Source of the DNA: Alphaproteobacteria bacterium
GTDB taxonomy: Bacteria > Pseudomonadota > Alphaproteobacteria > Rhizobiales > Devosiaceae
Length of the DNA: 64,000 nucleotides
Assembly (NCBI GenBank): GCA_018828145.1
Contig: JAHJWO010000046.1
Span: forward strand, 124,001 to 188,000
Direction: 5' to 3'
In this document: positions 26,647 through 37,145 of the stretch, in pieces
Layout of the letters: the number at the start of each line of letters is the position of its first letter
Position numbering within the stretch: position 1 is the stretch's first letter
The notes under the pieces: generated by a model
Seen by the model: only the letters and a program-made list of their open reading frames with translations
Database searches by the model: none
Told to the model about the DNA's origin: nothing
Program-made: the position numbers and the translations under genes

Positions 26647-27975
26647 GTGTCCGAAAAATTCCGTCCAAAGTTCCACTTCGCGCCGCGCGCCGGCTGGATG
26701 AACGATCCAAACGGCATGATCCGGGTCGATGGCGCCTATCACCTGTTCTTTCAGCATGATCCGGACAGCACGCTGCATGGGCCGATGCATTGGGGCCACG
26801 CCCGCAGCACCGACCTGGTCAACTGGGAAGAACTTCCGGTGGCGCTCTATCCAACCGAACTGGGCACCTGCTTTTCCGGCAGCGCGATCGAGACAGGCAA
26901 TGGCGAATTGAAGCTGTTCTATACCGCGCATCAGAGGCACGGCGACCGGGACTTCCAGACGCAGTGCCTGGTGCATGCCGACCGGGCTCTGACCACCTTC
27001 GCCTTGGAACCGGGCAATCCTGTCGTCGCCAATCCGGGGATCGAGTGCTTCCGGGATCCCAAAGTGATCTGGCATGCGGGCACCGCCCGCTGGATCATGG
27101 CTGTGACCCAGGGCCAGAGCATCGGCTTTTACTCTTCGACGGACCTGATCGACTGGACCTTCGAAAGCGCCTTCGGCGAGACAGACGGTCGGCACAGCGA
27201 CGGTCCGTGGGAATGCCCCGACCTCGTCGCCATGCGGGCTCCAGATGGATCCGAACACTGGATCCTGCTGGTCGGTATCGGCTCCGGCGCCTATGGCCAT
27301 GGTTCGGGCGGCCAGTATTTCCTCGGCCAGTTCGATGGCCACCGCTTCGTCAATGCCAATACGCCCGAGACAGAGCTGTGGCTCGACTACGGGCGAGACT
27401 CCTATGCCGCCCAGACCTTCTTCGACCGAATGGGCGCTGCGCCGGTCAGCATCGCCTGGGCCAGCAACTGGACCTATGCCCGCGCTACCCCAACCCAAGC
27501 CTTTCGGGGCGTCATGTCCCTGCCTAAGGAGATGCACCTCGTCGAGACGGCACAAGGTCTCCGCCTTGCCCAGCGCGTTCCGGCGTCCGTGAAACAGGCA
27601 TTTGCGGCGCTCGCCGGGCCGACCGGCACCTATCGGCAGGATATCGCAGTCGATCTGGCCATCGGCCAGCAGGCCGCCATCGCCCTGTTTGGCGAGCGGG
27701 CGCCCCATTTCATTGTGCAGCGAATATCCGGCGCCAGCGCGACCATCAGGACCATCCGTGCCGGTGTTACCGGCATGCCCGACTTCGCGCACGACTATAC
27801 CGTCGATCTTGCCTATCCCGCCGAGGGACCGCTAGCGCTCGAACTCTATGTTGATCGCGGCCTGGTCGAACTGGGGTCAAGCGATGGACTGGTCTGGATC
27901 ACCAACCTGTTCTTCCCCGAACATCCGGCCGGCGAGGTTGCGATCGTGACCCGGGAAGAGACGGAAAATGCCTAG
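26647..27975 (+). CDS. Cytoplasmic glycoside hydrolase family 32 (sucrose/fructan beta-fructosidase)
   Basis: A 442-residue invertase-type enzyme releasing fructose from sucrose or short fructans. The GH32 nucleophile motif is WMNDPNG with Asp20, the RDP transition-state Asp is residue 137 in CFRDPKVIW, and the acid/base Glu189 lies in WECPDL. The C-terminal beta-sandwich (LALELYVDRGLVEL) is also present. There is no signal peptide, so it acts on imported sugar. The GTG start lies six bases after the permease stop. Its 3' end overlaps the following exported GH32 gene by eight bases. Confidence 0.93.
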   Translation: MSEKFRPKFHFAPRAGWMNDPNGMIRVDGAYHLFFQHDPDSTLHGPMHWGHARSTDLVNWEELPVALYPTELGTCFSGSAIETGNGELKLFYTAHQRHGDRDFQTQCLVHADRALTTFALEPGNPVVANPGIECFRDPKVIWHAGTARWIMAVTQGQSIGFYSSTDLIDWTFESAFGETDGRHSDGPWECPDLVAMRAPDGSEHWILLVGIGSGAYGHGSGGQYFLGQFDGHRFVNANTPETELWLDYGRDSYAAQTFFDRMGAAPVSIAWASNWTYARATPTQAFRGVMSLPKEMHLVETAQGLRLAQRVPASVKQAFAALAGPTGTYRQDIAVDLAIGQQAAIALFGERAPHFIVQRISGASATIRTIRAGVTGMPDFAHDYTVDLAYPAEGPLALELYVDRGLVELGSSDGLVWITNLFFPEHPAGEVAIVTREETENA

Positions 27976-29357
27976 GGCGAAGGTCCGGTTGATCGCGGCA
28001 CTGCTCGCCACGACCCTATTTGGCCCAGCCGGCCATGGGCAGCAGGCGGTCTACTTTGCCGGCGAAACGGCGGGGGTGGGCGACCCCAACCCCTATGCGG
28101 AGGACGGCGTCTATTCGGTGTTCTACCTGCAGAACAAGGGGCGCCATCCCTGGTGGCTGACCCAAACAACTGATCTCTCCAGCTATTCCGCGCCTGTCGA
28201 AGTCATTCCGGTGGGCGAGCCTGGCGCGCCAGACTACTGGACGGGCTCGGGCAGCGTGGTGCGCGCCGACGACGGGCAGTACCACATCTTCTATACCGGC
28301 CATGACCCTGAGGCGCAGCCCAAGGAAGTCACCATGCATGCCACTGCGTCCGCCCTGGACGGCCCGTGGCAAAAGCATGAGGCGAACACCTTTTCGGGCC
28401 TGCCGACATACGACGAATGGGACTTTCGCGACCCCTTCGTGTTCTGGAATTCCGAGGCAGAAGCCTGGTGGATGCTGATGACCACCCGCCACGAGGGCAA
28501 GGCAGCCGTCGGCCTCTACACGTCGCCCGATCTCGAAAACTGGGTGGCGGATGCTCCAATCTACAGCGAGGTCTCAGACCTCAACCTGGAGGTACCAGAC
28601 CTGTTCCCGGTGGGCGACGACTGGTTCCTGCTCTATTCGGACCAGCGCGGCGATTCCCGGCAGGTCCGCTATCTGAGCGCCGCCAGCAGCGATGGCCCCT
28701 ATGCCTACGGCCCATTCGACGCCCTGGACGGCAAGGCGTTCTATGCCGGCAAATCCGCCGGAGGCGAGGATGAGCGGCTGCTGTTCGGCTGGGTGCCACA
28801 CAAGCAGCTGCGCAAGGACGCCATGGACTTCGTCTGGGGCGGGGACCTCGTGGTGCATGAACTGGAGCGCACCGGCGACGGAACGCTTGGCGTGCACCTG
28901 CCCGACATGATCCGCTCCCAGTTCGACAGCGAACGGCAGGCGATCGGACCTGATGAAGCCGACCTCGGCCTGGCCGATACGCCCCTGCTGATCACGGCTT
29001 CGCTCGACATCGCCGAGGGTGACCATTTCGGCATTGCGCTGACCGCTGCCAATAGCGGCCGTGTCAGCTCCATCGAGCTGGATGATGCCCGCGGCGTGGC
29101 CAGCTTCCTCTACAACGGGGACACCAACTTTGCGCCCTCGGTGCGCTATCCCGTGCCCGAGGACGGCCAGTATCGGCTCGATCTCGTCATCGATCCCGTG
29201 CTGGGGCTCGGCATCCTCTACATCAACGATTTCCGCGCGCTGAGCTTCCGCTACTACAAGGTCGGCGCCGCCGATCTGTCCCTATTCTCCGACACCGGGT
29301 TTACCGCGCTTGAGGGCACGGTCTTCACCCGCAGTCGCGACACCGAGGAGGCCAACA

Positions 29358-29365
<8 letters not shown>
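27968..29365 (+). CDS. Exported GH32-type beta-fructosidase or levanase-like enzyme
   Basis: A 465-residue protein with a signal peptide ([19 protein letters not shown], about residues 6-24) and a five-bladed GH32 domain. The likely nucleophile is Asp39 ([12 protein letters not shown]), the RDP Asp is residue 155 ([10 protein letters not shown]) and the acid/base is Glu208 ([11 protein letters not shown]); [11 protein letters not shown] and a C-terminal beta-sandwich follow. It should cut fructans in the periplasm or outside, feeding the importer. Its nucleophile motif differs from the WMNDPNG of the cytoplasmic enzyme, so it belongs to another subgroup. It overlaps both neighbours by eight bases. 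Confidence 0.85.
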
Positions 29366-30359
<994 letters not shown>

Positions 30360-30532
30360 GCCAAAATAGCAGGGCGCCGGCTCATCGCTTGCATCCGCGA
30401 GACGCTGGAAGTCTGCTGGCGCCCCTGCCCTGCCGGGCGGCGTGGCGCCCCTTCGGCCGCACGATCAACATCCGCTATTCCCAAAGCGGACAGGGCGGAT
30501 CACGCAGCAGGCTCGATCGACTATCCTCCAAT

Positions 30533-31513
30533 TCAGCCCAACCCTGCCTGCGCCACGCAGATGCGGTCGACGAGGGCGTCGAGGTCGCCCCTGGGCGGGC
30601 GGTGTGCCGCGAGGCGCTGCTTGAGATGCATGATGGGCTCGGCAAGGATCTCATCGAGCTGCTGGGCGCAGGAAAAATCGCCGACGACACCCTTTACCTT
30701 GGAATTGTCGAAGATCGCTGTCCATGACTTGTCGCCCAGCAGCGGGCCGACCCATTCGGGATTGTAGCGCACCAAGGTATCGGTGGGGACATGCACGATC
30801 CTGGCTTCGACGCCGAGCAGGCGGGCGATGGCGTTCTGGATGTCATCCCAGATATGGGCGCGATCATTGGTGATGTGGAAGATGTCGTTGAGTGCTGCCG
30901 GTTTGCCGAACAGCCGGACGAAGGGCACGGCGAAATCCGCCGACCGGGTCAGGGTCCAGGGGGTGTTGCCGTCGCCGGCCACGATGGTGGGTTCGCCCTC
31001 GAGCATGCGTCGCGCCATGATGTCGCTGTCGCCGATCATGACGGGCAGGCCGGTGCGTACCGTGTGGCTGGGCCGCACGATGGTCCAGGGCAGGCCCGCC
31101 GAACCGGCCAGCAGGTCTTCGCAGGCGATCTTGGCCTGGCTATAGGGCCAGTAGGGATTGATGGCCGGCGTCGCCTCGGTGATGACGTAGTGGCGGGCCG
31201 GCTTTTCGTAGACCGAGGCGGACGAGATGAAGATGTACTGGCCGCAATGGCCGGAAAACACCTCGATATCGCGCGCCACCTGATCAGGCGTGAAGGCGAT
31301 GAACTGGCAGACAACGTCGTATTTCGCCTTGGCCAGCTCGGCATATTCGGGCCCGCCCAGATCGCCGACAATCGAGGTCACGCCCCTGGGCAGCGCATCG
31401 GGCCGCTTGCCGCGGTTATAGACACTGACGCTGTGCCCCTGCGCGACGGCATCCTCGACGCAGGGATGGGAAATCTGACCGGTGCCGCCGATGAATAGAA
31501 CCGTCATAGCCAT
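30533..31513 (-). CDS. NAD-dependent epimerase/dehydratase (extended SDR)
   Basis: A 326-residue extended short-chain dehydrogenase-like protein. The nucleotide-binding motif is GGTGQI at the N-terminus, the active-site Ser is in FISSASVYEKP and the YxxxK pair is YSQAK. Probably a cytoplasmic sugar or sugar-derivative oxidoreductase/epimerase. It is the last of a minus-strand run with a TIM barrel, a zinc dehydrogenase, a LacI regulator and a VOC protein, so it probably takes part in the same catabolic route. GAGGT precedes the ATG at 31513; ATG 31507 is an alternative. Confidence 0.86.
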   Translation of the reverse strand: MAMTVLFIGGTGQISHPCVEDAVAQGHSVSVYNRGKRPDALPRGVTSIVGDLGGPEYAELAKAKYDVVCQFIAFTPDQVARDIEVFSGHCGQYIFISSASVYEKPARHYVITEATPAINPYWPYSQAKIACEDLLAGSAGLPWTIVRPSHTVRTGLPVMIGDSDIMARRMLEGEPTIVAGDGNTPWTLTRSADFAVPFVRLFGKPAALNDIFHITNDRAHIWDDIQNAIARLLGVEARIVHVPTDTLVRYNPEWVGPLLGDKSWTAIFDNSKVKGVVGDFSCAQQLDEILAEPIMHLKQRLAAHRPPRGDLDALVDRICVAQAGLG

Positions 31514-31552
31514 TGCAGTAACCTCGAAGTCGGACAGGAATGATGGATGCGG

Positions 31553-32419
31553 CTAGGCTGCCGCACCGGCAACTGCCTTGATATGGGCTAGGCCGCGCCG
31601 GTATCCGGGAACATCGAAATGTTCGAGCATCAGGGGCACGTCGCGCCCCAGTTTTTCGATCTCGGCGATATAGGCGCCATAGTCGAGATTGCCCTGGCCG
31701 GGGGGCACTTCGTCGAAGTGGAAGGAGATCGTGCCTGGCCCGCCCTGCATGACGATATCCTTGGCGTGGCAGGAGACAATCCAGGGACCCAGCAGCGCAA
31801 AGGCCTCGCGGATCATGCGCCCGGTATTGAAGTAGAGGCGCGGGGTGATCACCATATTGACCGCATCGATATGGGCGCCGAATTGCGGGCGATCGATGGC
31901 CTTGAGCAGCTTGAGGTAGTTCTCGGCCGTATCGGTGACCAGCCAGGGCACCATTTCGAGCGAGAACTTGGCGCGCCTTGGCTTGACCGCATCGATGACA
32001 TAGCGGGCGGTCTCCACCGCGCGCTGGAAACCGGCCTCGCTCTGGTTGTCGGGATGGGGGCCGTAATCATAGTTGTCGCTGAGCTGCCAGGGATCGCCGG
32101 CGTACCCGACCGTGCCGTGAAAGGCGACGCAGGCGCGGGCGCCCAGCTCGTCGGCCAGGGCCAGCTGGTGGACGGCATAGTCGAGATTGGCCTGACGCTG
32201 GTCGGGGTCATGGGCAATCAGGTTCTTCCAGGCGCCGCCCTCGGCAATCACCACGTCGGCATCCGCCATGGCCTTGACCAGGGCGGCGATCTCGTCGCGA
32301 CTGTCGATGCTGATATTGGGCATATAGGCCGCGTTATAGCCAAAGGCGACATGCGCCCGGGCATAGGCCTCGGGGTCGCCGGTATAGTCGATGCCGTAGC
32401 CGCCGAGTCTGAGGGTCAT
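31553..32419 (-). CDS. Sugar phosphate isomerase/epimerase (AP-endonuclease-2-like TIM barrel)
   Basis: A 288-residue TIM barrel with the usual metal-ligand blocks FSLEMVPW, FGAHIDAVNM, SCHAKDI and LEHFD. The ATG at 32419 overlaps the TGA of the zinc dehydrogenase gene by four bases, which decides the start over a longer frame. The coupling suggests it works directly with that dehydrogenase on one sugar or keto-sugar. Substrate unknown. Confidence 0.85.
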   Translation of the reverse strand: MTLRLGGYGIDYTGDPEAYARAHVAFGYNAAYMPNISIDSRDEIAALVKAMADADVVIAEGGAWKNLIAHDPDQRQANLDYAVHQLALADELGARACVAFHGTVGYAGDPWQLSDNYDYGPHPDNQSEAGFQRAVETARYVIDAVKPRRAKFSLEMVPWLVTDTAENYLKLLKAIDRPQFGAHIDAVNMVITPRLYFNTGRMIREAFALLGPWIVSCHAKDIVMQGGPGTISFHFDEVPPGQGNLDYGAYIAEIEKLGRDVPLMLEHFDVPGYRRGLAHIKAVAGAAA

Positions 32420-33441
32420 GCGCGGTCTTCCTGTGCGGGCTGGCCCGGGTAAAGCAGGACCTTGCCGCATTGGCCGGTTTCCTGCAGCGCAAAGGCCTCG
32501 TTGACATCGGCCAGGGCGAAGCGATGCGTCGTCAGCCTGTCGAGCATCGGGCGGGCATCGCGCACCCGCTGCATCATGCGCTCGCCCGCCTGGTCGTGGT
32601 TCCAGTGCCAGCAGCCGAAGATGTCGACGCCCTTGCCGGTGATGCGATTGACCGGCAGCGCCCCGCTCCAGGTGACGAAAGCGAGGCGGCCCCGCGCCCG
32701 CACCAGCTCGAGCACGACCGGTGGCGCAGCCTCGTTATTGCTGGTCTCGATGGCGGCGTTGGCGCCATGGCCCCCGGTCAAGGCCCGGACCTGCTCGGCC
32801 AGATCGGGCGCGCGGGGATCAAGCACATGCTCGGCGCCAAGCGCGTGGGCGAGGTCGGCCCGGAAGGGCTGGAGTTCGAGCGCGATGACGCGCGCCCCGA
32901 TAGTGCGGGCATTGACGATGGCCCCAAGCCCGACTGCGCCACAACCCGAAACCACGATCGTATCGGCAGGCGACAGCTGCATGCGCTCCATGGCCGTGAA
33001 GCTGGGACCGAGAGCGCAAAGCGCCATGGCCGCATGATCGGTGTCGATGTCGTCGGGAACCGGATAGAGCAGATAGTCGGGCTTGAGCAGATATTGCGCA
33101 TAGCCACCCAGGCCGCAGCTCGAGCCAGTCTCGGCGAGCAGATCGCGCTGCTCGGTGCAGTGGATGTGGTCACCCGCGAGACAAGAAGGGCACTGGCCAC
33201 AGCCCCAATGCGGCATGGCGATGACGCGATCGCCGACCTTGAGCCGCGTCGAGGCGGCAGCATCCACCACGACGCCGACGGCCTCATGCCCGAGCTCGCC
33301 GCCGCCCAGCTTGCCGGCACGCCAGGACTGCCACTCGGTGCACATCGGCGCCACGAGCACCTCGATCTTGACGACATCCCCCGCGGCCTGCGGCTCGGGT
33401 TGCTGCGATACCAGAGCCTGGCGCGCGCCTGTTATTTCCAC
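32416..33441 (-). CDS. Zinc-dependent alcohol dehydrogenase (MDR family)
   Basis: A 341-residue medium-chain dehydrogenase. The catalytic zinc site is indicated by APMCTEWQSW and GHEAVG, the structural zinc lobe by GCGQCPSCLAGDHIHC, and the cofactor site by VSGCGAVGLGAIV. The Cys-Thr-Glu pattern at the catalytic cysteine is less common than the usual CxSD and may mark a distinct substrate group. It is translationally coupled to the following TIM-barrel gene. The LacI-type regulator lies 46 bases upstream. Confidence 0.88.
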   Translation of the reverse strand: MEITGARQALVSQQPEPQAAGDVVKIEVLVAPMCTEWQSWRAGKLGGGELGHEAVGVVVDAAASTRLKVGDRVIAMPHWGCGQCPSCLAGDHIHCTEQRDLLAETGSSCGLGGYAQYLLKPDYLLYPVPDDIDTDHAAMALCALGPSFTAMERMQLSPADTIVVSGCGAVGLGAIVNARTIGARVIALELQPFRADLAHALGAEHVLDPRAPDLAEQVRALTGGHGANAAIETSNNEAAPPVVLELVRARGRLAFVTWSGALPVNRITGKGVDIFGCWHWNHDQAGERMMQRVRDARPMLDRLTTHRFALADVNEAFALQETGQCGKVLLYPGQPAQEDRA

Positions 33442-33487
33442 GCTTAGAATTTCGCTTCCTCCTCAGAAAACCAAAGCCGGCCCGTGC

Positions 33488-34510
33488 CTAGTCTCCCCTG
33501 CCCGCAGTGCTGTCGCGCACGATCAGTTCGGGATCGATCAGAGTGACCCGCGGCTCGGGGAGGCCATCGGGCGCCGCGATCAGTTGCAGCAGCCGCTCCA
33601 CCGCCAGCTCGGTCACCATGTCGACTTCATACTTGACCGAAGAGATCGGCGTGGCCGCATGTTCGGCGAATTCGATATTGTCGAAGCCTATGATGGCGAC
33701 ATCCCGGGGGACGCGCAGACTGTTCTTCTGGGTCCAGCGCAGGGCGCCGATGGCGAGGGAATCGTTGGCGGCGAATACCGCGCTCGGCCGAACAGGCATG
33801 CTCATCAGGCGATCCATGGCCCAATAGCCCCGGATCACCGAATTGCCGAGCGGATCGGCCAGCAATTCCATGTCGACCGCGATGCCTGCCTCCTGATGGG
33901 CCTGGAGGTAGCCGTCGCGCTTTTCGAGGTTCCCCTTGGCATTGGAGGTATCGATGATGCCAATCCGGCGGTGGCCAATATCGATGAGGTGGCGCACCGC
34001 GCGATAGGCACCGCGCCGCTCGTCGACACAGACGGCGTCGATTCCGGCATCGGGATCGCCCACCAGCAGCACCACCGGATAATTGGCCTCGCGAAGCCGG
34101 CGGATATGAGCCAGTTCGCGGTGGCTGCGCGGATAGATCAGCATCCCGTCCACCTGCCGGGAGCGGAACATCTCGATGACGCGCTTTTCCTCGTCGAGAT
34201 CATTGTTGGAGGTGGCAAAGAGCGTGGAATAACCCCGCTCGGAGAGCGCCATCTCGATGGCCTGGGCCACCTGCGTCAAAGCCGGGTTGGTAATATCGGT
34301 CAACACCAGGCCGATGGTCTTGGTCTCGCGACTAACGAGCGATTTGGCCACGTGGTTTGGCAAATAGTTGAGCGCCTCGGCCGCCTCGCGAATGCGAATC
34401 GAGGTCTCTTCGGGGATGCGCGGACTCTGTCGCAGCGCCAGCGACACCGTATTGACCGAAAAGCCGGTGCGGTCGGCGATATCCTTCAGGCGGATGGTGG
34501 ACTTGCCCAT
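33488..34510 (-). CDS. LacI-family transcriptional regulator
   Basis: A 340-residue regulator with helix-turn-helix IRLKDIADRTGFSVNTVSLAL, hinge NYLPNHVAKSLVSRETKTIG and a type I effector domain with MLIYPRSHREL and AVFAANDSLAIGALRW. The ATG at 34510 gives the standard N-terminus MGKSTIRLKDIA; the longer frame to 34558 is Pro/Arg-rich and unlike the family. It lies inside the minus-strand catabolic group and probably regulates it and perhaps the divergent plus-strand transporter operon at 36252. Confidence 0.92.
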   Translation of the reverse strand: MGKSTIRLKDIADRTGFSVNTVSLALRQSPRIPEETSIRIREAAEALNYLPNHVAKSLVSRETKTIGLVLTDITNPALTQVAQAIEMALSERGYSTLFATSNNDLDEEKRVIEMFRSRQVDGMLIYPRSHRELAHIRRLREANYPVVLLVGDPDAGIDAVCVDERRGAYRAVRHLIDIGHRRIGIIDTSNAKGNLEKRDGYLQAHQEAGIAVDMELLADPLGNSVIRGYWAMDRLMSMPVRPSAVFAANDSLAIGALRWTQKNSLRVPRDVAIIGFDNIEFAEHAATPISSVKYEVDMVTELAVERLLQLIAAPDGLPEPRVTLIDPELIVRDSTAGRGD

Positions 34511-34627
34511 GGTCTCAACATGCCCAAGGCGGCAGGGAGGCGGCGCAGGCCGCCCCACGGGCGCGTTTACGGGGCCGAAATGGAAGGATAAAAATCATGG
34601 GCGACCATACACATCAGAAGCGGCCGT

Positions 34628-34663
34628 AAACTAGACATCTTCTGCAAACTAGACACCTTCTGC
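34628..34663. repeat. Tandem 18-base duplication over the 3' end of the VOC gene
   Basis: AAACTAGACATCTTCTGC and AAACTAGACACCTTCTGC are adjacent copies differing in one base. The second contains the actual stop of the VOC gene (TAG at 34649-34651). The first repeats the last codons and a second TAG just downstream. A short slippage duplication with no evident effect on the protein. Confidence 0.7.
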
Positions 34664-35092
34664 GTGAAGGCGCCGGATGGCCTGATACTGCAGGCAGTCG
34701 GGGTGCATTTCCATCAGTTCGATGCGGTTGCCATCGGGATCCTCGAGCCACGCCTGGCGATTGCCATCCAGCCCGGCCTTGGGTTCGGAAAGCAGGGTGA
34801 TGCCAGCAGCCTTGATGCGGTCGCAGGTGGCGTCGAGATCATCGATGGTCCAGCACATATGCGTCATGCCATTGGTGTGCCAGCTGGCGGGTGCACGGTC
34901 GTTTTCGGCGCCCGGGAAGATCTCCAGGTACTGCTCGTCGGTGATGCGCAGATAGACCAGCCAGGTTTGACCGTCATCGCGCTTGAGCCGCAGCATTTCG
35001 GGAAAGCCCAGCTTGTTGACGTAGTAGTCGAGTGATTTTTCGAGATCGATCACGTTGATCGCCACATGCCCGAGACTGGTAATGCCCTTCAT
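34649..35092 (-). CDS. VOC-family protein (glyoxalase/dioxygenase fold)
   Basis: A 147-residue vicinal-oxygen-chelate protein similar to lactoylglutathione lyases. Two beta-alpha-beta-beta-beta modules supply candidate metal ligands: His in SLGHVAIN, Glu in QYLEIFPG, His in GMTHMCW and Glu in NRIELMEM. The ATG at 35092 follows GGGAGGAATT. It heads the minus-strand group with the LacI regulator and dehydrogenases, and a second VOC protein is encoded in the facing operon at 40521. It may isomerise or detoxify a pathway intermediate; the true reaction is unknown. Confidence 0.85.
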   Translation of the reverse strand: MKGITSLGHVAINVIDLEKSLDYYVNKLGFPEMLRLKRDDGQTWLVYLRITDEQYLEIFPGAENDRAPASWHTNGMTHMCWTIDDLDATCDRIKAAGITLLSEPKAGLDGNRQAWLEDPDGNRIELMEMHPDCLQYQAIRRLHAEGV

Positions 35093-35182
35093 AATTCCTC
35101 CCGCCGACCTTGCGGCATGACTGATCGTTTCCGCTGGCGACAGGCCAGCGGACCGCCCTGACATGACAGCAAGGGCGACCAA

Positions 35183-35231
35183 GTAGGAACGTTAATACGA
35201 CAGCTATTATCCCAAGCCGCGACGTTGTCAA
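35183..35231 (-). promoter_or_regulatory. Promoter and LacI-type operator of the VOC-regulator-dehydrogenase group
   Basis: On the minus strand TTGACA (35231-35226) is followed after 16 bases by TAATAG (35209-35204), a good -35/-10 pair. Just downstream lies GTAGGAACGTTAATAC (read on the plus strand, 35183-35198). This imperfect palindrome is centred on CG and matches at five of seven outward positions, the usual form of a LacI operator. The spot between -10 and the start codon suits repression. Confidence 0.5.
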
Positions 35232-35246
35232 CTGCCGCCAATGATC

Positions 35247-36062
35247 TCAATCCCAGTCCGGCCCCCAAGCTGGATCGATGACGCGCTGACCGCGATCAAT
35301 CGCCTCGATAGCAGCAATATCGTCATCGGAAAGGACCAGCTTGGTTGCCAGAAAGTTGGACCGGATGCGCTCGGGCTGGCCCGATGTGGGGATAGCGATG
35401 TAGCCCTTGGCGAACTCGAAAGCCAAGGCCACCTGCTCCGGCGTCGCGCCGTGGCGGCCGGCGATTTCAGCGATGACCGGTACGTCACCGAGAATGCCGC
35501 GCGCGATGGGCAGGTAGCACGTGACAGAAATTCCGTTTTTTACACAATAGCTTGCAAGCTTTTTGTTCTGCAGGAGCGGGTTGAGCTCGACCTGATTATT
35601 GGCGATCGGCAGATTGCCGAGGATCGTCCGAGCCTGGTCGAGCATGGCTATGGTGAAATTGGAAACGCCGATCAGCCCGGTCAGGCCGAGGGCATGGGCC
35701 TCGGCCAGCTGCTCGATATAGACCGGCAGGGGCACGGCATTGTCTGGCGATGGCCAATGGATCAGCGTCAGGTCCGGCCGGTCGGTCTGCAGGTTGTCGA
35801 GGCTTTGCCGCAGCGAGGGAAGCAGCGCGCCTGCGCCCAGGTTGCCGGTGGCGATCTTCGTCGTGATGAAGATCTCGCCACGATCCAGGCCCGAGCGCCG
35901 CACGGCCTGGCCGACCTCCTTTTCCGTGCCGTAGTCCTGCGCCGTGTCGAGATGGCGGTAGCCGGTCTCCAGCGCCACCAGCATTGCGGCAGTACCCGCC
36001 TCCCCGGTCCGGCCATAGGTTCCGAAACCCATGGCAGGTATATCATATTGATTTTTCATCAT
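35247..36062 (-). CDS. Aldo/keto reductase
   Basis: A 271-residue NADPH-dependent reductase of the AKR fold. The catalytic tetrad can be placed in HLDTAQDYG (Asp and Tyr), FITTKIA (Lys) and LIHWPSP (His), with LIGVSNFTIAML and the cofactor-binding C-terminal segment IPTSGQPERIRSN. Cytoplasmic, probably reducing a sugar aldehyde or ketone. GGGGGAAA precedes two adjacent ATG codons (36062 and 36059). It lies between the two divergent catabolic groups and is transcribed leftward, ahead of the VOC gene. Confidence 0.9.
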   Translation of the reverse strand: MMKNQYDIPAMGFGTYGRTGEAGTAAMLVALETGYRHLDTAQDYGTEKEVGQAVRRSGLDRGEIFITTKIATGNLGAGALLPSLRQSLDNLQTDRPDLTLIHWPSPDNAVPLPVYIEQLAEAHALGLTGLIGVSNFTIAMLDQARTILGNLPIANNQVELNPLLQNKKLASYCVKNGISVTCYLPIARGILGDVPVIAEIAGRHGATPEQVALAFEFAKGYIAIPTSGQPERIRSNFLATKLVLSDDDIAAIEAIDRGQRVIDPAWGPDWD

Positions 36063-36251
36063 TTTCCCCCACATCGAGAGGATCGCTGGCGACCCGCTCC
36101 CATCATTGGTCGATCAAAACATCCATCGGGCAAGCGAAATGTCTATTGACGGATCGTTCTGCATGAACCTAGTTTAACGATAATACTGCCCGCAAGAGCT
36201 GACACGACGAAGAGCGGAAAAATCCGTCGCGACGTGCAAGGGAGGACGAGC

Positions 36252-37145
36252 ATGACCTTTCGGTGGAGCCGATGGTCACCCCAACTGGCCCTGGTGCCGG
36301 CTGGACTGGTGACTCTGGTTGCCTTCATTGGCGCCATCCTGTGGACCATCTACCTGTCGCTGACGCGCAGTCGCCGGCTGCCGGAATATGCGATCGACTG
36401 GTCCGAATGGGGCCGGCAATACGAGCGTCTGTTCAAGGACGACGCCTGGATGATCTCGTTGCAAAACCTGATCGTACTCGGCCTGGGCAGCGCCCTGGCA
36501 ATTGTCTTCGGCTTTGTGCTGGCCGCGATGATCGATCGGGAAAAACGCGGCGAGAGCCTGTTTCGCACGGTGTTTCTCTATCCCCTGGCCATTTCGCTGA
36601 TCGTGACGGGCGCAGCCTGGCGCTGGATCTTCAATCCCGAACTGGGGGCCGAGCATTTCATCCATTCCATCGGCCTGACCTGGGTCAATGCCAGCTGGCT
36701 GGCCCGGCCGGAAACCGCCATGTATGGCGTCATTCTCGCCTCGGTCTGGCAGAGCGCCGGATTCTACATGGCGCTGATGCTGGCCGGCCTGAAGTCGATC
36801 AATTCGGAAATCTGGAGCGCCGCCCGCCTCGATGGCGTGGGCATGTTCAAGCTCTATACCGAGATCATCATCCCGATGATGAAGTTCACCTTCGTCACCT
36901 GCGCCATCCTGCTCTCGCTGGGCGTGATCAAGGCCTATGACGTCATCGTCGCCATGACCAATGGCGGACCGGGCCAGTCGACCTATGTGCCGGCCTATTT
37001 CACCATCCAGGCCCTGTCGGCCAAGGGCAATCTCGGCTTTGCCTCCGCCGCCGCGGTGATGATGCTGGTGCTGACCGCGGTCATCTTCCTGCCGCTGGTC
37101 CTGCTCACCGCCTGGCAGCAACGCCGCTCGGGAGCGCGCGCATGA
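36252..37145 (+). CDS. Sugar ABC transporter permease (MalF/UgpA type)
   Basis: Inner-membrane subunit of a CUT1 importer, 297 residues and about six spans. The coupling loop is WSAARLDGVGMFKLYTEIIIPMMK and the periplasmic GGPGQST block is typical. ATG at 36252 has GGGAGGA upstream. It is the first gene of the eight-gene plus-strand operon and overlaps the second permease by ATGA. Confidence 0.93.
   Translation: MTFRWSRWSPQLALVPAGLVTLVAFIGAILWTIYLSLTRSRRLPEYAIDWSEWGRQYERLFKDDAWMISLQNLIVLGLGSALAIVFGFVLAAMIDREKRGESLFRTVFLYPLAISLIVTGAAWRWIFNPELGAEHFIHSIGLTWVNASWLARPETAMYGVILASVWQSAGFYMALMLAGLKSINSEIWSAARLDGVGMFKLYTEIIIPMMKFTFVTCAILLSLGVIKAYDVIVAMTNGGPGQSTYVPAYFTIQALSAKGNLGFASAAAVMMLVLTAVIFLPLVLLTAWQQRRSGARA

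Noticed and set aside
30360-30532. Possible terminator from GCAGGGCGCC and GGCGCCCCTGC between convergent genes
   Set aside because: The arms are about 40 bases apart with a bulge and no T-run; pairing is too weak to call.
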